Positions 1 to 8,181 are shown, counted from the first letter of the stretch. The stretch is 34,967 bases of DNA from a bacterium (GCA_021803465.1 JAJZLL010000006.1:1-34967); one strand, 5' to 3'. Notes: generated by a model from the sequence alone, not told the origin. Numbers and translations: made by a program.

Positions 1-813
1 CACCTCCTGCCATCGCTCCGGAAAGGAGTGAAGATGGGAGATGCCGCCATCATCGATGCCATGATCCGGGATGGTTTGTGCTGTCCAGTGGACAATGTCC
101 ACATGGGTGTTCATGGCGGACAGGTTGCCAAAGAGCAGGGGTACACCCGTGAGCAGCAGGATGCATATGCCCTGCAGTCGCAGCAGCGGTTCGAGGCTGC
201 ACGGAAGGCGGGAAAATTCCAGGAGGAAATTGTTCCGGTGTCCATCGGCGAGGATACCCTCAGCGAGGATGAGCCACCACGGCCAGACACCACCCTGGAG
301 AAGCTTGCAGCACTTAAACCCGCATTCGAGAAGGATGGATCAATCACTGCGGGGAACGCACCTGGCGTGAACGACGGTGCAGCAGCAGTCGTTCTTATGA
401 GCCGTGAGAGGGCAGAGCGCGAGGGGAAAACCATTCTTGCGGAGTGGATTGCAGGTGGGGATTCCGCGGACGAGCATCCATATCTCGCAACTGTTCCTGC
501 TCGTGCCATTGAGCGGGCCATCGAGAAGACACATGGTGCTGTGCGCAAGGAGGACATTGTCCTCTACGAGATCAACGAGGCGTTTGCTGCTGTTGCACTC
601 AACAGCATTGCCATGCTGGGCGTGGAGGATGATGTCGTCAATGTCAATGGTGGAGCAATTGCTGTTGGCCATCCCGTTGGTGCCAGTGGAGCGCGGATTC
701 TCATGTCGCTCATCTTTGAACTCCGCCGAAGGGGTGGCGGCATTGGCGCTGCGGGCATCTGCAGTGGACTGGCACAGGGAGAGGCTACACTGGTGCGGGT
801 GGGTACGCACTGA
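1..813 (+). CDS. Acetyl-CoA acetyltransferase (thiolase), C-terminal part
   Basis: This is a thiolase, which cleaves 3-ketoacyl-CoA or condenses two acetyl-CoA in the cytoplasm. The reading frame is open from base 1, and the residues before the first ATG (HLLPSLRKGVKMGD) match the thiolase stretch just after the active-site loop, so the N-terminal third with the nucleophilic Cys lies outside the window. Visible motifs are the substrate-loop region VDNVHMGVHG, NEAFAAVALN, the catalytic-His segment GGAIAVGHPVGASGAR, and the second catalytic Cys in GICSGLAQGEA near the C terminus, where CxGxGxG is more usual. An acyl-CoA dehydrogenase starts 42 bases downstream on the same strand, so the two probably form a beta-oxidation operon. 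The substrate chain length cannot be read from this fragment. Confidence 0.93.
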   Translation, partial: HLLPSLRKGVKMGDAAIIDAMIRDGLCCPVDNVHMGVHGGQVAKEQGYTREQQDAYALQSQQRFEAARKAGKFQEEIVPVSIGEDTLSEDEPPRPDTTLEKLAALKPAFEKDGSITAGNAPGVNDGAAAVVLMSRERAEREGKTILAEWIAGGDSADEHPYLATVPARAIERAIEKTHGAVRKEDIVLYEINEAFAAVALNSIAMLGVEDDVVNVNGGAIAVGHPVGASGARILMSLIFELRRRGGGIGAAGICSGLAQGEATLVRVGTH

Positions 814-855
814 GACTGGATGCTGTCCAGGCAAGATGTACACAGGAGTCACATC

Positions 856-2004
856 ATGGGAAACGCAGTAGCAGAAGAGCATGCGCTCATACTCGAGTCC
901 GTCAGGGCGCTCGCCCATGACAAGATTGCTCCACGTGCCCGGGACATCGATCTGACGCAGGAGTTCCCGTGGGACATTGTCGACCTGTACAGGAGCCAGG
1001 ACATCTTCGGCATTCCTTTCACGGAAGAGTACGGAGGCATATCGGGAAGCGCTGTGCTCCTCAACCGGGCAATCGAGACCATTGCTGCTGTGTGCGCAAC
1101 AAGCTCCCTCATCCTTGCAGTGCAGTCACTCGGCTCATATCCCATCACCATTGCTGGCTCAGAGGAGCAGAAGAAGCGGTTTCTTCCCGACATCGCTTCA
1201 GGGAGAAAGCTCTGCTCGTACGCGCTGAGCGAGTCGGGGGCAGGCAGCGATCCTGCGGGAATGGAAACCTATGCGGAACGTCATGGCGACACGTACGCCA
1301 TTACGGGAAGCAAGATGTGGATAACGGGAGGCGGCGTTGCTGACACAGTGACTGTCTTCGCCAAAACGAACCGGGCAGAGCGCTCCAGGGGTGTCAGCGC
1401 ATTCGTTCTCGAGAACGTCAAGGAGCTCAAGGGGTTCTCTGCGAACACCATTCATGGGAAACTTGGCATCCGGGGAAGCAACACTGCTGAGCTCGTCTTT
1501 GACCATGTCGAGGTGCCTGCTGCCAACAGGCTTGGCGAGGAAGGTGACGGGTTTGGCATTGCCATGAAGGTCCTTGACCGTTCCCGACCAGGAATCGCAG
1601 CGCAGGCCTGTGGCATTGCCCAGGGAGCTCTCAGCTACGCCACGAAATACGCGAAGGAGCGGCACCAGTTCGGAAAGACGATCGCCGAGTACCAGGCAAT
1701 CCAGTTCATGCTTGCGGACATGGAGTCGCAGGTGCAGGCATCGCGGCTCCTTGTTGAGCGCGCATCGGAAATGGTGGATGCGCATGATCCTGGACTCACC
1801 CACATTGCGGCCATTGCGAAGCTTGTCGCATCGGACACTGCCATGAAGGTGACAACCGACGCAGTCCAGATCCTTGGAGGCTACGGGTACATTGACGAGT
1901 ATCCTGTGGAACGCATGATGCGCGATGCGAAGATCACGCAGATCTATGAGGGGACAAACCAGATCCAGCGCATTGTCATTGCACGGCACCTTCTTTCGGA
2001 ATAG
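856..2004 (+). CDS. Acyl-CoA dehydrogenase
   Basis: This FAD enzyme carries out the first oxidation of beta-oxidation, turning acyl-CoA into trans-2-enoyl-CoA and passing electrons to ETF. At 382 residues it has normal length and the full domain order: N-terminal helices, a middle beta domain with YALSESGAGSDPAG (about 123-136) and WITGGG (156-160), and a C-terminal helical domain with QILGGYGY (338-345). IYEGTNQIQ supplies the expected catalytic base Glu365, the position used by short- and medium-chain enzymes. The start was chosen at 856 because AGGAG at 844-848 lies seven bases before it; an upstream in-frame ATG at 820 has no ribosome site and adds residues unlike the family. It follows the thiolase gene closely. 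Substrate is probably a short-chain or branched acyl-CoA, by context only. Confidence 0.95.
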   Translation: MGNAVAEEHALILESVRALAHDKIAPRARDIDLTQEFPWDIVDLYRSQDIFGIPFTEEYGGISGSAVLLNRAIETIAAVCATSSLILAVQSLGSYPITIAGSEEQKKRFLPDIASGRKLCSYALSESGAGSDPAGMETYAERHGDTYAITGSKMWITGGGVADTVTVFAKTNRAERSRGVSAFVLENVKELKGFSANTIHGKLGIRGSNTAELVFDHVEVPAANRLGEEGDGFGIAMKVLDRSRPGIAAQACGIAQGALSYATKYAKERHQFGKTIAEYQAIQFMLADMESQVQASRLLVERASEMVDAHDPGLTHIAAIAKLVASDTAMKVTTDAVQILGGYGYIDEYPVERMMRDAKITQIYEGTNQIQRIVIARHLLSE

Positions 2005-2106
2005 TTTCTCGGTCAATCCGTGTCGCGCACTGCGCTTGTGAGGTACGCTAATGTCTGCGCGTGTAACAGAACGGTAACGCACGCACCCAGTGGAGAGACA
2101 GCATCA

Positions 2107-3669
2107 ATGAACAATCGCAATGGTGGCCAGTTCAATGCGATTGCTGAGTGGCACCAGGGGTATGGTGGTGGAAATGGCCCCGTTGCCCGCAGTGTCCGTC
2201 CTCATGTTTCCAGTGCTGAGCGGACTGTTCCCCACAGGCGCCGCCGCTCAAAAGGCGGCATGGGAACGCCTTCTGGCATCTCAAAGAGGATGGTTCTTCT
2301 TGCTACTGCTGTTGCTGTGGTGCTGGTGGGGAGCTGGGGAGCGCGCCTCTTTCTCGCGCTCGGCAATGCTGCGCACGAGAATCCTGTCGTGGCTGCAGTG
2401 CAGGCTCTATCTGGAGGCCATGGCTCGCACATAGCGAATGCCACGGGTTCGTACCAGCGCATCAACATTGCGCTCTACGGCTACGGCGGTTCAGGGCATG
2501 ACGGAGCGTACCTCAGCGATTCCATCATGGTGATCTCGATCCAGCCCCATCCAACAGGTCCTCCAACAGTCTCCGAGGTGAGCATTCCCCGTGACTGGTT
2601 TGTGAACATTCCCATTGGGGGTGGAAAGACTGTTGCAGGGAAGATCAACGAGGCGTATGAGATTGGCTATGCGGGTGTTCCTGTTGCATCTCCGGTCTAT
2701 TCAGGCATGTACGGGGGGGGGGAACTTGCGGACAATGAGCTGTCCCAGCTTCTGGGCATTCCGATCAAGTACTTTGTCGGTGTGGATTTCCAGGCCTTCA
2801 AGGATGCAGTCGATGCTGTGGGGGGCATCACAGTCAATGTCCCTGATACCTTCACGGACTACCAGTATCCTGCAGGCGAGTGTGCACAGGGCAACTGCGG
2901 GTACATGACCATCCACTTCAACCAGGGCTTGCAGCACATGAATGGCACGCAGGCGCTGGAGTTTGCGAGATCGCGGCATTCTCTCGACAACAACGAAGGT
3001 TCCGATTTTGCGAGAAGCAGAAGGCAGGAACTCATTGTCGAGGCACTCAAGAAGCAGGTTGTGAGCCTCGGGGGCCTTGGCAATCTGCCGGACCTCCTCA
3101 ATGCGATGGGAAACAATGTTGTGACAAATCTTTCCATTGGTGACATTGAGTCGCTGTACTCCCTTGTGAAGAATGTGCACACTTCAGGCGTTGTGCGCTT
3201 TGACATAGACAACAGGAACTTCCTCTACACCTGCAACTACCCTGTCTCCTGTGATGAATATGCCCTCTTCGCGGATGACAAGAGCGGCACGTGGCTCCAC
3301 CGGTTCATGCAGAATCTCTTTGTACCCGCATCCGTACTCAGTGCCCACGCTCCTGTGATGGTCATGGACGCGAGCGGCATGGGTGCTGGCGCAGATACCA
3401 GATGGGCATCCATATTGGGATCTGTCGGTCTCACCACATCCGCTCAGGGAGCACTCCCAGAACAGGCAAATACGGTTGTTCTCAATACGGGAGGCGCCCA
3501 GAATTCCGCCACTGCGGAATGGCTTGCCAACTATTTCGGTGTGACTGTGACAGCAGCGAAACCTGGTGCAGGGGGCACTCCACTGACACCAGGAGTTGTA
3601 GTTGAGCTGGGCCATACGGAGGAGCTCTCCTTCAACAATCCCACCACAGCACCACGGCCAATCGCATAG
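2107..3669 (+). CDS. LCP-family cell-wall polymer ligase with LytR_C domain
   Basis: Proteins of the LytR-CpsA-Psr family move lipid-linked anionic glycopolymers onto peptidoglycan on the outer face of the membrane. The 520-residue product has a basic cytoplasmic head (RRRRSK at about 44-49), one membrane helix at about 62-84, and the LCP domain. LCP motifs include SIPRDW, KINEAY, VDFQAFKDAVDAVGGI and the Arg-rich FARSRHSLDNNEG...DFARSRRQE block that holds the pyrophosphate. A C-terminal LytR_C domain follows (VVLNTGGAQNSATAEWLANYFGVTV). The start was chosen at 2107, with GGAGAG nine bases upstream; a GTG at 2020 in the same frame is less likely. A run of ten G lies inside the LCP domain. A second LCP protein without LytR_C is encoded at 7105-8181 on the other strand. 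Confidence 0.94.
   Translation: MNNRNGGQFNAIAEWHQGYGGGNGPVARSVRPHVSSAERTVPHRRRRSKGGMGTPSGISKRMVLLATAVAVVLVGSWGARLFLALGNAAHENPVVAAVQALSGGHGSHIANATGSYQRINIALYGYGGSGHDGAYLSDSIMVISIQPHPTGPPTVSEVSIPRDWFVNIPIGGGKTVAGKINEAYEIGYAGVPVASPVYSGMYGGGELADNELSQLLGIPIKYFVGVDFQAFKDAVDAVGGITVNVPDTFTDYQYPAGECAQGNCGYMTIHFNQGLQHMNGTQALEFARSRHSLDNNEGSDFARSRRQELIVEALKKQVVSLGGLGNLPDLLNAMGNNVVTNLSIGDIESLYSLVKNVHTSGVVRFDIDNRNFLYTCNYPVSCDEYALFADDKSGTWLHRFMQNLFVPASVLSAHAPVMVMDASGMGAGADTRWASILGSVGLTTSAQGALPEQANTVVLNTGGAQNSATAEWLANYFGVTVTAAKPGAGGTPLTPGVVVELGHTEELSFNNPTTAPRPIA
2713..2722 (+). repeat. Ten-G homopolymer inside LCP gene
   Basis: Ten consecutive G encode Gly-Gly-Gly and the first base of a Glu codon (context Tyr-Gly-Gly-Gly-Glu). 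The tract is in frame here, so the gene is intact as written. Gain or loss of one G would frameshift the protein within the LCP domain. Runs this long are prone to polymerase slippage and to sequencing error. Confidence 0.95.
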
Positions 3670-3680
3670 GAGAGAGGATC

Positions 3681-3716
3681 ATGTCACGTGCTGCATTTGG
3701 GACAATGAGGCTGTGA
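3681..3716 (+). CDS. Possible 11-residue leader ORF before the CPBP protease
   Basis: An ATG at 3681 follows a strong purine-rich ribosome site (AGGAGAGAGGA, 3668-3678, overlapping the LCP stop) and opens a frame of only 11 residues, MSRAAFGTMRL, ending in TGA at 3714-3716. That stop overlaps the GTG start of the protease in a GTGA arrangement. It may be a translated leader that couples ribosomes into the protease gene, or a sign that one base is missing or extra and the protease really begins at 3681. No function is claimed for the peptide. Confidence 0.35.
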   Translation: MSRAAFGTMRL

Positions 3717-4486
3717 ACTTTCCTCCTCCACTTTCTGAGAATCCACTGCCAGAATCCCTTCCACCAAAGACAGCTGCGTGGGATATCCCGTTCGACTGGA
3801 TTGACATCGCTGCGTATTTCGTCATTGCGTTTCTCCTGTCCGAGATCGCATTTCCTCTTGTGGTTATTCTTGTCTACCTTTCGAAAGGCGGAACACTTCA
3901 GGCAGTCGCCTCACTCAACATTCCTGTCATCTGGTCGCTCATCCTGCAGTTTGCCTTCGACCTTGGCCTGCTGCTTCCTGTCGTAGGACTTGTTGTCATC
4001 CGTCACCACAGGGGAATGGGTGTCGTTGGCTGGAAGCGGCCCACCTCATGGTGGTGGCTGGTGGCCGCTCCTGCTGTGGTCATCGTTGCGGAAGGCGTGA
4101 GCATGCTCCTTCTTCTCCTCAGTGAGCTCATCATGCACCAGCCAGCGACAGCACAGTGCGAGATCATCAAGAGGCAGTATGGAAATGCCCTGGCGCTTGC
4201 AATCATAGCTGTCTGCTTCTTTGCGCCAATAGCCGAGGAGACAGCATTCCGGGGATTCCTCTACGGGTGGATGAGAAAGCACATGCCAGTGTGGGGGGCA
4301 GCTGTAGCGAGTGGCCTCGTGTTTGCCATTGCCCACACGGACATTCAGCTTCTCCTGCCACTCTGGGCTGTGGGCATCATTCTTGCGCTTGTCTACGAGC
4401 GTGCACGGTCACTTTTCCCTGGCATGCTCATCCATGGCCTCTTCAACCTCATCGGAATCATTCTCATTCTCAAGCAGCCCTGCTAG
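3713..4486 (+). CDS. CPBP-family intramembrane metalloprotease (Abi/CAAX type)
   Basis: This 257-residue, very hydrophobic protein has about seven or eight membrane segments. It carries the CPBP motifs: EETAFR (Glu175, Glu176, Arg180), FAIAH (His208) and a third motif with His241 in PGMLIHGLFN, which together form the in-membrane metal site of Rce1-like proteases. Bacterial members act in peptide maturation, self-immunity or signalling; nothing nearby identifies the substrate. The GTG at 3713 is the best start in this frame, but its own ribosome site is poor. A well-placed site upstream instead serves an 11-codon frame overlapping this start by four bases. It follows the LCP gene within about 45 bases and is probably cotranscribed. 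Confidence 0.88.
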   Translation: MNFPPPLSENPLPESLPPKTAAWDIPFDWIDIAAYFVIAFLLSEIAFPLVVILVYLSKGGTLQAVASLNIPVIWSLILQFAFDLGLLLPVVGLVVIRHHRGMGVVGWKRPTSWWWLVAAPAVVIVAEGVSMLLLLLSELIMHQPATAQCEIIKRQYGNALALAIIAVCFFAPIAEETAFRGFLYGWMRKHMPVWGAAVASGLVFAIAHTDIQLLLPLWAVGIILALVYERARSLFPGMLIHGLFNLIGIILILKQPC

Positions 4487-4519
4487 GAAGGACAGCTTTG
4501 GCATGCAGCGGAGCATGAC

Positions 4520-4741
4520 CTAGTGTGACCTCTTGCGGGAAGCTGCATGAACTGCAGCATTGCGGAGCTGCATGCACGCACTGAGGATGTCGCGGACAAC
4601 GATGGCATCTGCATCATCCTCAACATGCAACGCATGGAGTGATTCCAGTGCCTCATCGATTTCCGCAACACTCGGCAGGTCGCCTAGTGGACGCTTGAGC
4701 TTCTCCTCGATTGCGAGAGCCTGCTGGGCAGAGGAGCTCAC
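4520..4741 (-). CDS. Small helical protein overlapping the HExxH gene, function unknown
   Basis: The product has 73 residues, is rich in Ala, Glu and Asp in its first half, and ends in a basic tail (RKRSH). It looks mostly helical and has no signal peptide or membrane segment. It begins with GTG at 4741-4739, and the TGA stop of the preceding HExxH gene covers 4740-4738, so the two overlap as GTGA and are very likely translationally coupled. A stoichiometric partner or chaperone of the upstream protein is a reasonable guess from the coupling alone. I recognise no family. Confidence 0.65.
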   Translation of the reverse strand: MSSSAQQALAIEEKLKRPLGDLPSVAEIDEALESLHALHVEDDADAIVVRDILSACMQLRNAAVHAASRKRSH

Positions 4742-5856
4742 TCAACAATCCCGTGATGGACAAGTATGCCTGTGTAGCCCTGTGCTGCCTGACCGGGGCG
4801 AAGTGGACGCTCCGGTAGGCTCCCATACCTTCCCTCGAAGAGATCGCGGAGATCCTGCACTGAGAGGGTCTGACGTGGATCTGCTGCACGGGATGCGGGC
4901 CCCTGCGGATTCATGATCGTCTCATCGACTGTCTGCACGAGCTGCTTGCCAAGGAGCCTGCCACGGCTGCGAAGCTGTGCCATCGCTGCACGGGCTTCCA
5001 TCATGTGGTCTCTATCGAGCCGGGATAGCGTCTGCTTGTATGTGCTGTCCAGCTGCTCCATGGATGAGGCGACAGTGCCTGCAAGCCGTGTCACAACTCG
5101 TGGATCCTGAACACCATTCGCTGCGAGTGCACGACCAATGAGCTGCTCAAGCGCTGCTCTCCCACATCCCTTCTCCACGAGAGTCTTGAGTTCAGTCTCG
5201 AAGTTCGTACCAGGAATCATGCTGCTGAGCCCCCGGACGAACTCCGCAGTTGCATCCACTGTACCCACATAGCTTCCCGTGTCACTCGGTTCGACATTGA
5301 GGACCTCTGGATCACAGGCATCGAGCCCAGCCTGCTTGATGATGTCATTGAGGAACACCTGGGTGGAGAGTTCCGTCACAGATTCCTTCCATGCATTCAT
5401 GTGGTACCGTGCTGTACGTTCCGCCTCGTCCTCGAAGCGGTCAAGATTCTTGTCTCCGACAGCATGGGTCGCTTCATGGACAACAAACTTGAGCTGAGTC
5501 TTGAATCCCTTGAGAACTGCTGCACGCTCCTGTGGGGAGAGAAACTTCGTCCTTCCCTCAAGCACTGCAGCGACTGTGATTGCAGTCTGCATCGTCACGT
5601 ACATTGCTGTGATGGGAGTTGTTGCACCGCCCAGCAGCTTCGCGAGCAGGGGACTCTCTGGACGAGCAGTAATGTAGAACGCACCCACATGGTTTGGCAT
5701 CATTTCGTCCGGCATGGGACAGACAGTGCCCACGTGCGCAGCTCCTCCCTTGTAGAAGGCGCTCAGCGCAGGAATGAACGTTGACTGCGCATATTCGACG
5801 AATGCCTTGAGAAGATCAGGTGATGGTGTTTGGGCGTGTTGCTGAGATTGTTCCAT
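4738..5856 (-). CDS. HExxH-motif protein, putative zinc-dependent peptidase of unknown family
   Basis: This 372-residue protein has no signal peptide or membrane helix. It contains HEATH at about 127-131 in the context KFVVHEATHAVG, a good fit to the zincin zinc-binding helix. Acidic residues follow (FEDEAER at 141-147, WKESVTE at 156-162), one of which could be the third zinc ligand. The rest is mainly helical with no motif I recognise. The Zincin_2 protein at 14032-15000 carries the same HEATH pentapeptide but otherwise looks different. Translation starts at 5856 with GGAGGAAG just upstream. The promoter carries an 11-base-period TGTCCGT repeat shared with two other genes here. It overlaps the 73-residue gene downstream. 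Peptidase activity is inferred from the motif only. Confidence 0.8.
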   Translation of the reverse strand: MEQSQQHAQTPSPDLLKAFVEYAQSTFIPALSAFYKGGAAHVGTVCPMPDEMMPNHVGAFYITARPESPLLAKLLGGATTPITAMYVTMQTAITVAAVLEGRTKFLSPQERAAVLKGFKTQLKFVVHEATHAVGDKNLDRFEDEAERTARYHMNAWKESVTELSTQVFLNDIIKQAGLDACDPEVLNVEPSDTGSYVGTVDATAEFVRGLSSMIPGTNFETELKTLVEKGCGRAALEQLIGRALAANGVQDPRVVTRLAGTVASSMEQLDSTYKQTLSRLDRDHMMEARAAMAQLRSRGRLLGKQLVQTVDETIMNPQGPASRAADPRQTLSVQDLRDLFEGRYGSLPERPLRPGQAAQGYTGILVHHGIVE

Positions 5857-5879
5857 TACTACTTCCTCCAGTTGTTCTT

Positions 5880-5913
5880 AGGCTAGTGGATCAACACGGA
5901 CATTCGACGGACA
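5880..5913 (-). promoter_or_regulatory. Promoter with TGTCCGT direct repeat and TANNNT box
   Basis: Read on the minus strand, two copies of TGTCCGT (5913-5907 and 5902-5896) are spaced with an 11-base period. Ten bases later comes TAGCCT (5885-5880) as a -10 box. Transcription would start near 5873, leaving a short leader that contains the ribosome site of the HExxH gene. No TTGACA-like -35 is present at the usual distance; the repeat occupies that place. The same design occurs at 13073-13106 and 19685-19718. Confidence 0.55.
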
Positions 5914-6012
5914 GTCAGCCTCCAGAATGGGGATCATTCCGTGAGGGTTACTGCAGCGGCTTGCTGTGCCTGCGCCATGATGCAGGCGTGCAGCACGTCA
6001 TCATCATGGCGA

Positions 6013-7101
6013 CTATGAGGCGAGCCAGAGTGGAGGGGATGTGGCATCGAAATTCACGGACATCGATTTCTGGTCCGTCACAAGGATGGGAGCAGGAACG
6101 TGAGCAGCAAGGGGCTTCTTCACCCACCAGAGCTGGAATGGTCCTGTTCTCCCGTTTGGAGCGAGGTAGGCGATGCTCTTGCTGTCGGGAGACCACGTGG
6201 GATAGGCGCACAGGCATTGAGACACCACGGTGTGCATGGGACCCAGTGCTGCACCCCCCTGGAGGAGGGGTGCAGTCACGACATTGACGAGTTCTGCAGT
6301 ATTCGACGAGCTGTCAGTGCAGATCATGACTACCTGGGTCTGGTCAGGTGACACGTTCGGCTGGGAGCAGTCCTGGGAAGGTTTGGTGAGGTAGGTTGTC
6401 TGGGCGGGAGCATTTGGCTGATAGCCAATGACTGAGAGGATCTCCTCGTTTCCATTGATGTCATTGAGCGCGTAGTGGCTGAACAGGATGCCACCATTTG
6501 CAAGCGGTGTTGGTGTGGTGTCTCCGCCGGTGTAGTTGTTGGGAATGGTCCATTGGTCAACCGAAGCTGGTGAGGTTTGTGGAGCAAAGTTGGTGACGGG
6601 ATTCTGCCAGATGGAGAAGTCGACCTGGTATCCATTCTTTGGATAGTCAGTGCTCGCAACGAGTGTCTGGGTTCCAGGGAGGAGCCGGGGCCAGAAGATC
6701 CAGTAGTTCTCCTGGATGTTGTTGGGATTGACGGGAACGGGACCCTCATTGTGCGTGATCTGGTGCTGGAGCTTCCCTGTCACAGGATTGGCGATGTATG
6801 CATCGGAGTAGTCGAGCTGCCGGTTGACCACGATGAGGTTGGATCCATCCTGGGAAGGCTGCATCCAGTAGCCATTCGTGGGAAGGTGGACACGGGAGAA
6901 TCTGCCATTTGCGAACCGGTAGATGACACCATTCTGTGCGAGATACATTACTCCAGGAAGGGGAACAGCCTGTGTCAGGGCATCTGGAGTGCTGATGTGT
7001 ATGGACACGCGCGACTGGCCTGATGCAAGCCACCGGTTCACTCCGAAGCCGAAGAGAACCATGAGGAGGAGTATGCCGAGGGTGTAGGTGCGCTTGTTCA
7101 T
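6013..7101 (-). CDS. Membrane-anchored TolB/WD40-like beta-propeller protein
   Basis: The 362-residue product has an N-terminal membrane anchor (residues about 7-25, TLGILLLMVLFGFGVNRWL) and an extracellular part with repeating beta-propeller patterns: SQDGSNLIVV, SPDQTQVVMICTD and WSPDSKSIAYL, the last typical of TolB/PD40 blades. There is no catalytic motif, so a binding or scaffold role on the outer face is likely. It starts three bases after the stop of the LCP gene upstream on the same strand, so the two are probably cotranscribed and may act together in cell-wall polymer attachment. No specific ligand can be named. Confidence 0.8.
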   Translation of the reverse strand: MNKRTYTLGILLLMVLFGFGVNRWLASGQSRVSIHISTPDALTQAVPLPGVMYLAQNGVIYRFANGRFSRVHLPTNGYWMQPSQDGSNLIVVNRQLDYSDAYIANPVTGKLQHQITHNEGPVPVNPNNIQENYWIFWPRLLPGTQTLVASTDYPKNGYQVDFSIWQNPVTNFAPQTSPASVDQWTIPNNYTGGDTTPTPLANGGILFSHYALNDINGNEEILSVIGYQPNAPAQTTYLTKPSQDCSQPNVSPDQTQVVMICTDSSSNTAELVNVVTAPLLQGGAALGPMHTVVSQCLCAYPTWSPDSKSIAYLAPNGRTGPFQLWWVKKPLAAHVPAPILVTDQKSMSVNFDATSPPLWLAS

Positions 7102-7104
7102 GGG

Positions 7105-8181
7105 TCAGGATGCAGCTGGAAAGTAGGTGTGGACATAGGGAAGGATGAGGGACCAGTTCGGTACGAGCACGTCCTGGGAGCCAATGACCTGTCCAGTAGC
7201 ATAGGGTGGGAAGAGGACGATGTGGGTGGTGTCCGCAGGGGTCACAGTATGGGCAAGGGAGCGGAGGCTTGCCATGAAAGTGAGCTGCATGTCTGTGGAA
7301 ACCTGGCCCGATATGGCTTCGCTGAGTGCGGGAATGTCCGTGATGCTGAGAAGCTTCTCCTTGTTTTTCAGCGCAACGAGCACCTGCTGCTGTCTCATGG
7401 ACCGTCCAAGATCCCCGCGTATGTCGCCGTGGCGGGAGCGAACATATTCCATGGCATGGTAGCCGTCCAGCTCCTGTGGGCCAGGAAGGAGCGCAACACG
7501 GAGCGTCTGATAGGGGTTGCCTGTTCCAAGGTCGTTCGGGTAGTAATCGTCGAGCACGCTGTTTGTGACGTAGACATCAGCATTTCCCATCTTGTTGATG
7601 AGGTTCACCAGTCCCTTGAGTCCAATCCACACATAGTAGTTGACATGGACATTGAAGTCGTTCTCAACTGTGCTGATGGCTCCCTGAACGCCACCGTACA
7701 TGTATGCCTTGTCGATCTTGTCCGTGATGCCCATGGGATCGTTTGGTCCCTTGTAGAGGGGCACGTAGAGATCCCTGGAGATGGAAAACATCGTGACATG
7801 GCTTGTTGCGGGATCCACACGGACAAGGATCATCGCCTGGGTGAGGTAGACACCGCTTGTGAACTTGTTGTCATTGTCGGAGCCGAGAAGCAGCACATTG
7901 AAGGGCGCATTGGGGGGAGGGACTGTGCTGTTGGGTGTGGCGGAAAGTGTGGAGGAGCCGATGCCACCCTGTGTGGATGCCTGCTTTCCTGTGGCGTTGA
8001 ATGCGGTGCGGATGGCAGGAAGAAAATACACTGCAGCACCAGTCCCGCCGGAAACCATGAATCCCACAATGGTGAGGATGACCATGGTTACAATGCGCCC
8101 AGCAGACTTCCGCTGAGTGCGGGTGGTACGTCCACCACGTGCCCTGCGACCGCTGGGCTGGAGCCTCGGATCGTAACTCAT
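7105..8181 (-). CDS. LCP-family cell-wall polymer ligase (no LytR_C domain)
   Basis: This is a 358-residue LytR-CpsA-Psr protein with a basic cytoplasmic N terminus (RRARGGRTTRTQRK) and one membrane helix at about 29-55. The extracellular LCP domain shows SISRDLYVPL, DKIDKAYMYGG, the VGLKGLVNLINKMG-like core (here WIGLKGLVNLINKMGNADVYV) and the Arg block YVRSRHGDIRGDLGRSMRQQQ. These Arg and Asp residues bind the polyprenyl-pyrophosphate substrate in the family. Unlike the paralogue at 2107-3669 it stops after the LCP domain. The sequences are divergent, so they may attach different polymers. It leads into the TolB-like gene with a three-base gap. Confidence 0.94.
   Translation of the reverse strand: MSYDPRLQPSGRRARGGRTTRTQRKSAGRIVTMVILTIVGFMVSGGTGAAVYFLPAIRTAFNATGKQASTQGGIGSSTLSATPNSTVPPPNAPFNVLLLGSDNDNKFTSGVYLTQAMILVRVDPATSHVTMFSISRDLYVPLYKGPNDPMGITDKIDKAYMYGGVQGAISTVENDFNVHVNYYVWIGLKGLVNLINKMGNADVYVTNSVLDDYYPNDLGTGNPYQTLRVALLPGPQELDGYHAMEYVRSRHGDIRGDLGRSMRQQQVLVALKNKEKLLSITDIPALSEAISGQVSTDMQLTFMASLRSLAHTVTPADTTHIVLFPPYATGQVIGSQDVLVPNWSLILPYVHTYFPAAS

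Noticed and set aside
820..855. Upstream ATG for the acyl-CoA dehydrogenase
   Set aside because: It has no ribosome site and adds 12 residues not typical of the family; ATG 856 has AGGAG at ideal spacing.
2063..2078. GTAAC repeated with an 11-base period upstream of the first LCP gene
   Set aside because: The repeat is only five bases long, does not match the TGTCC sites and has no clear -10 box at the right distance, so chance is a sufficient explanation.
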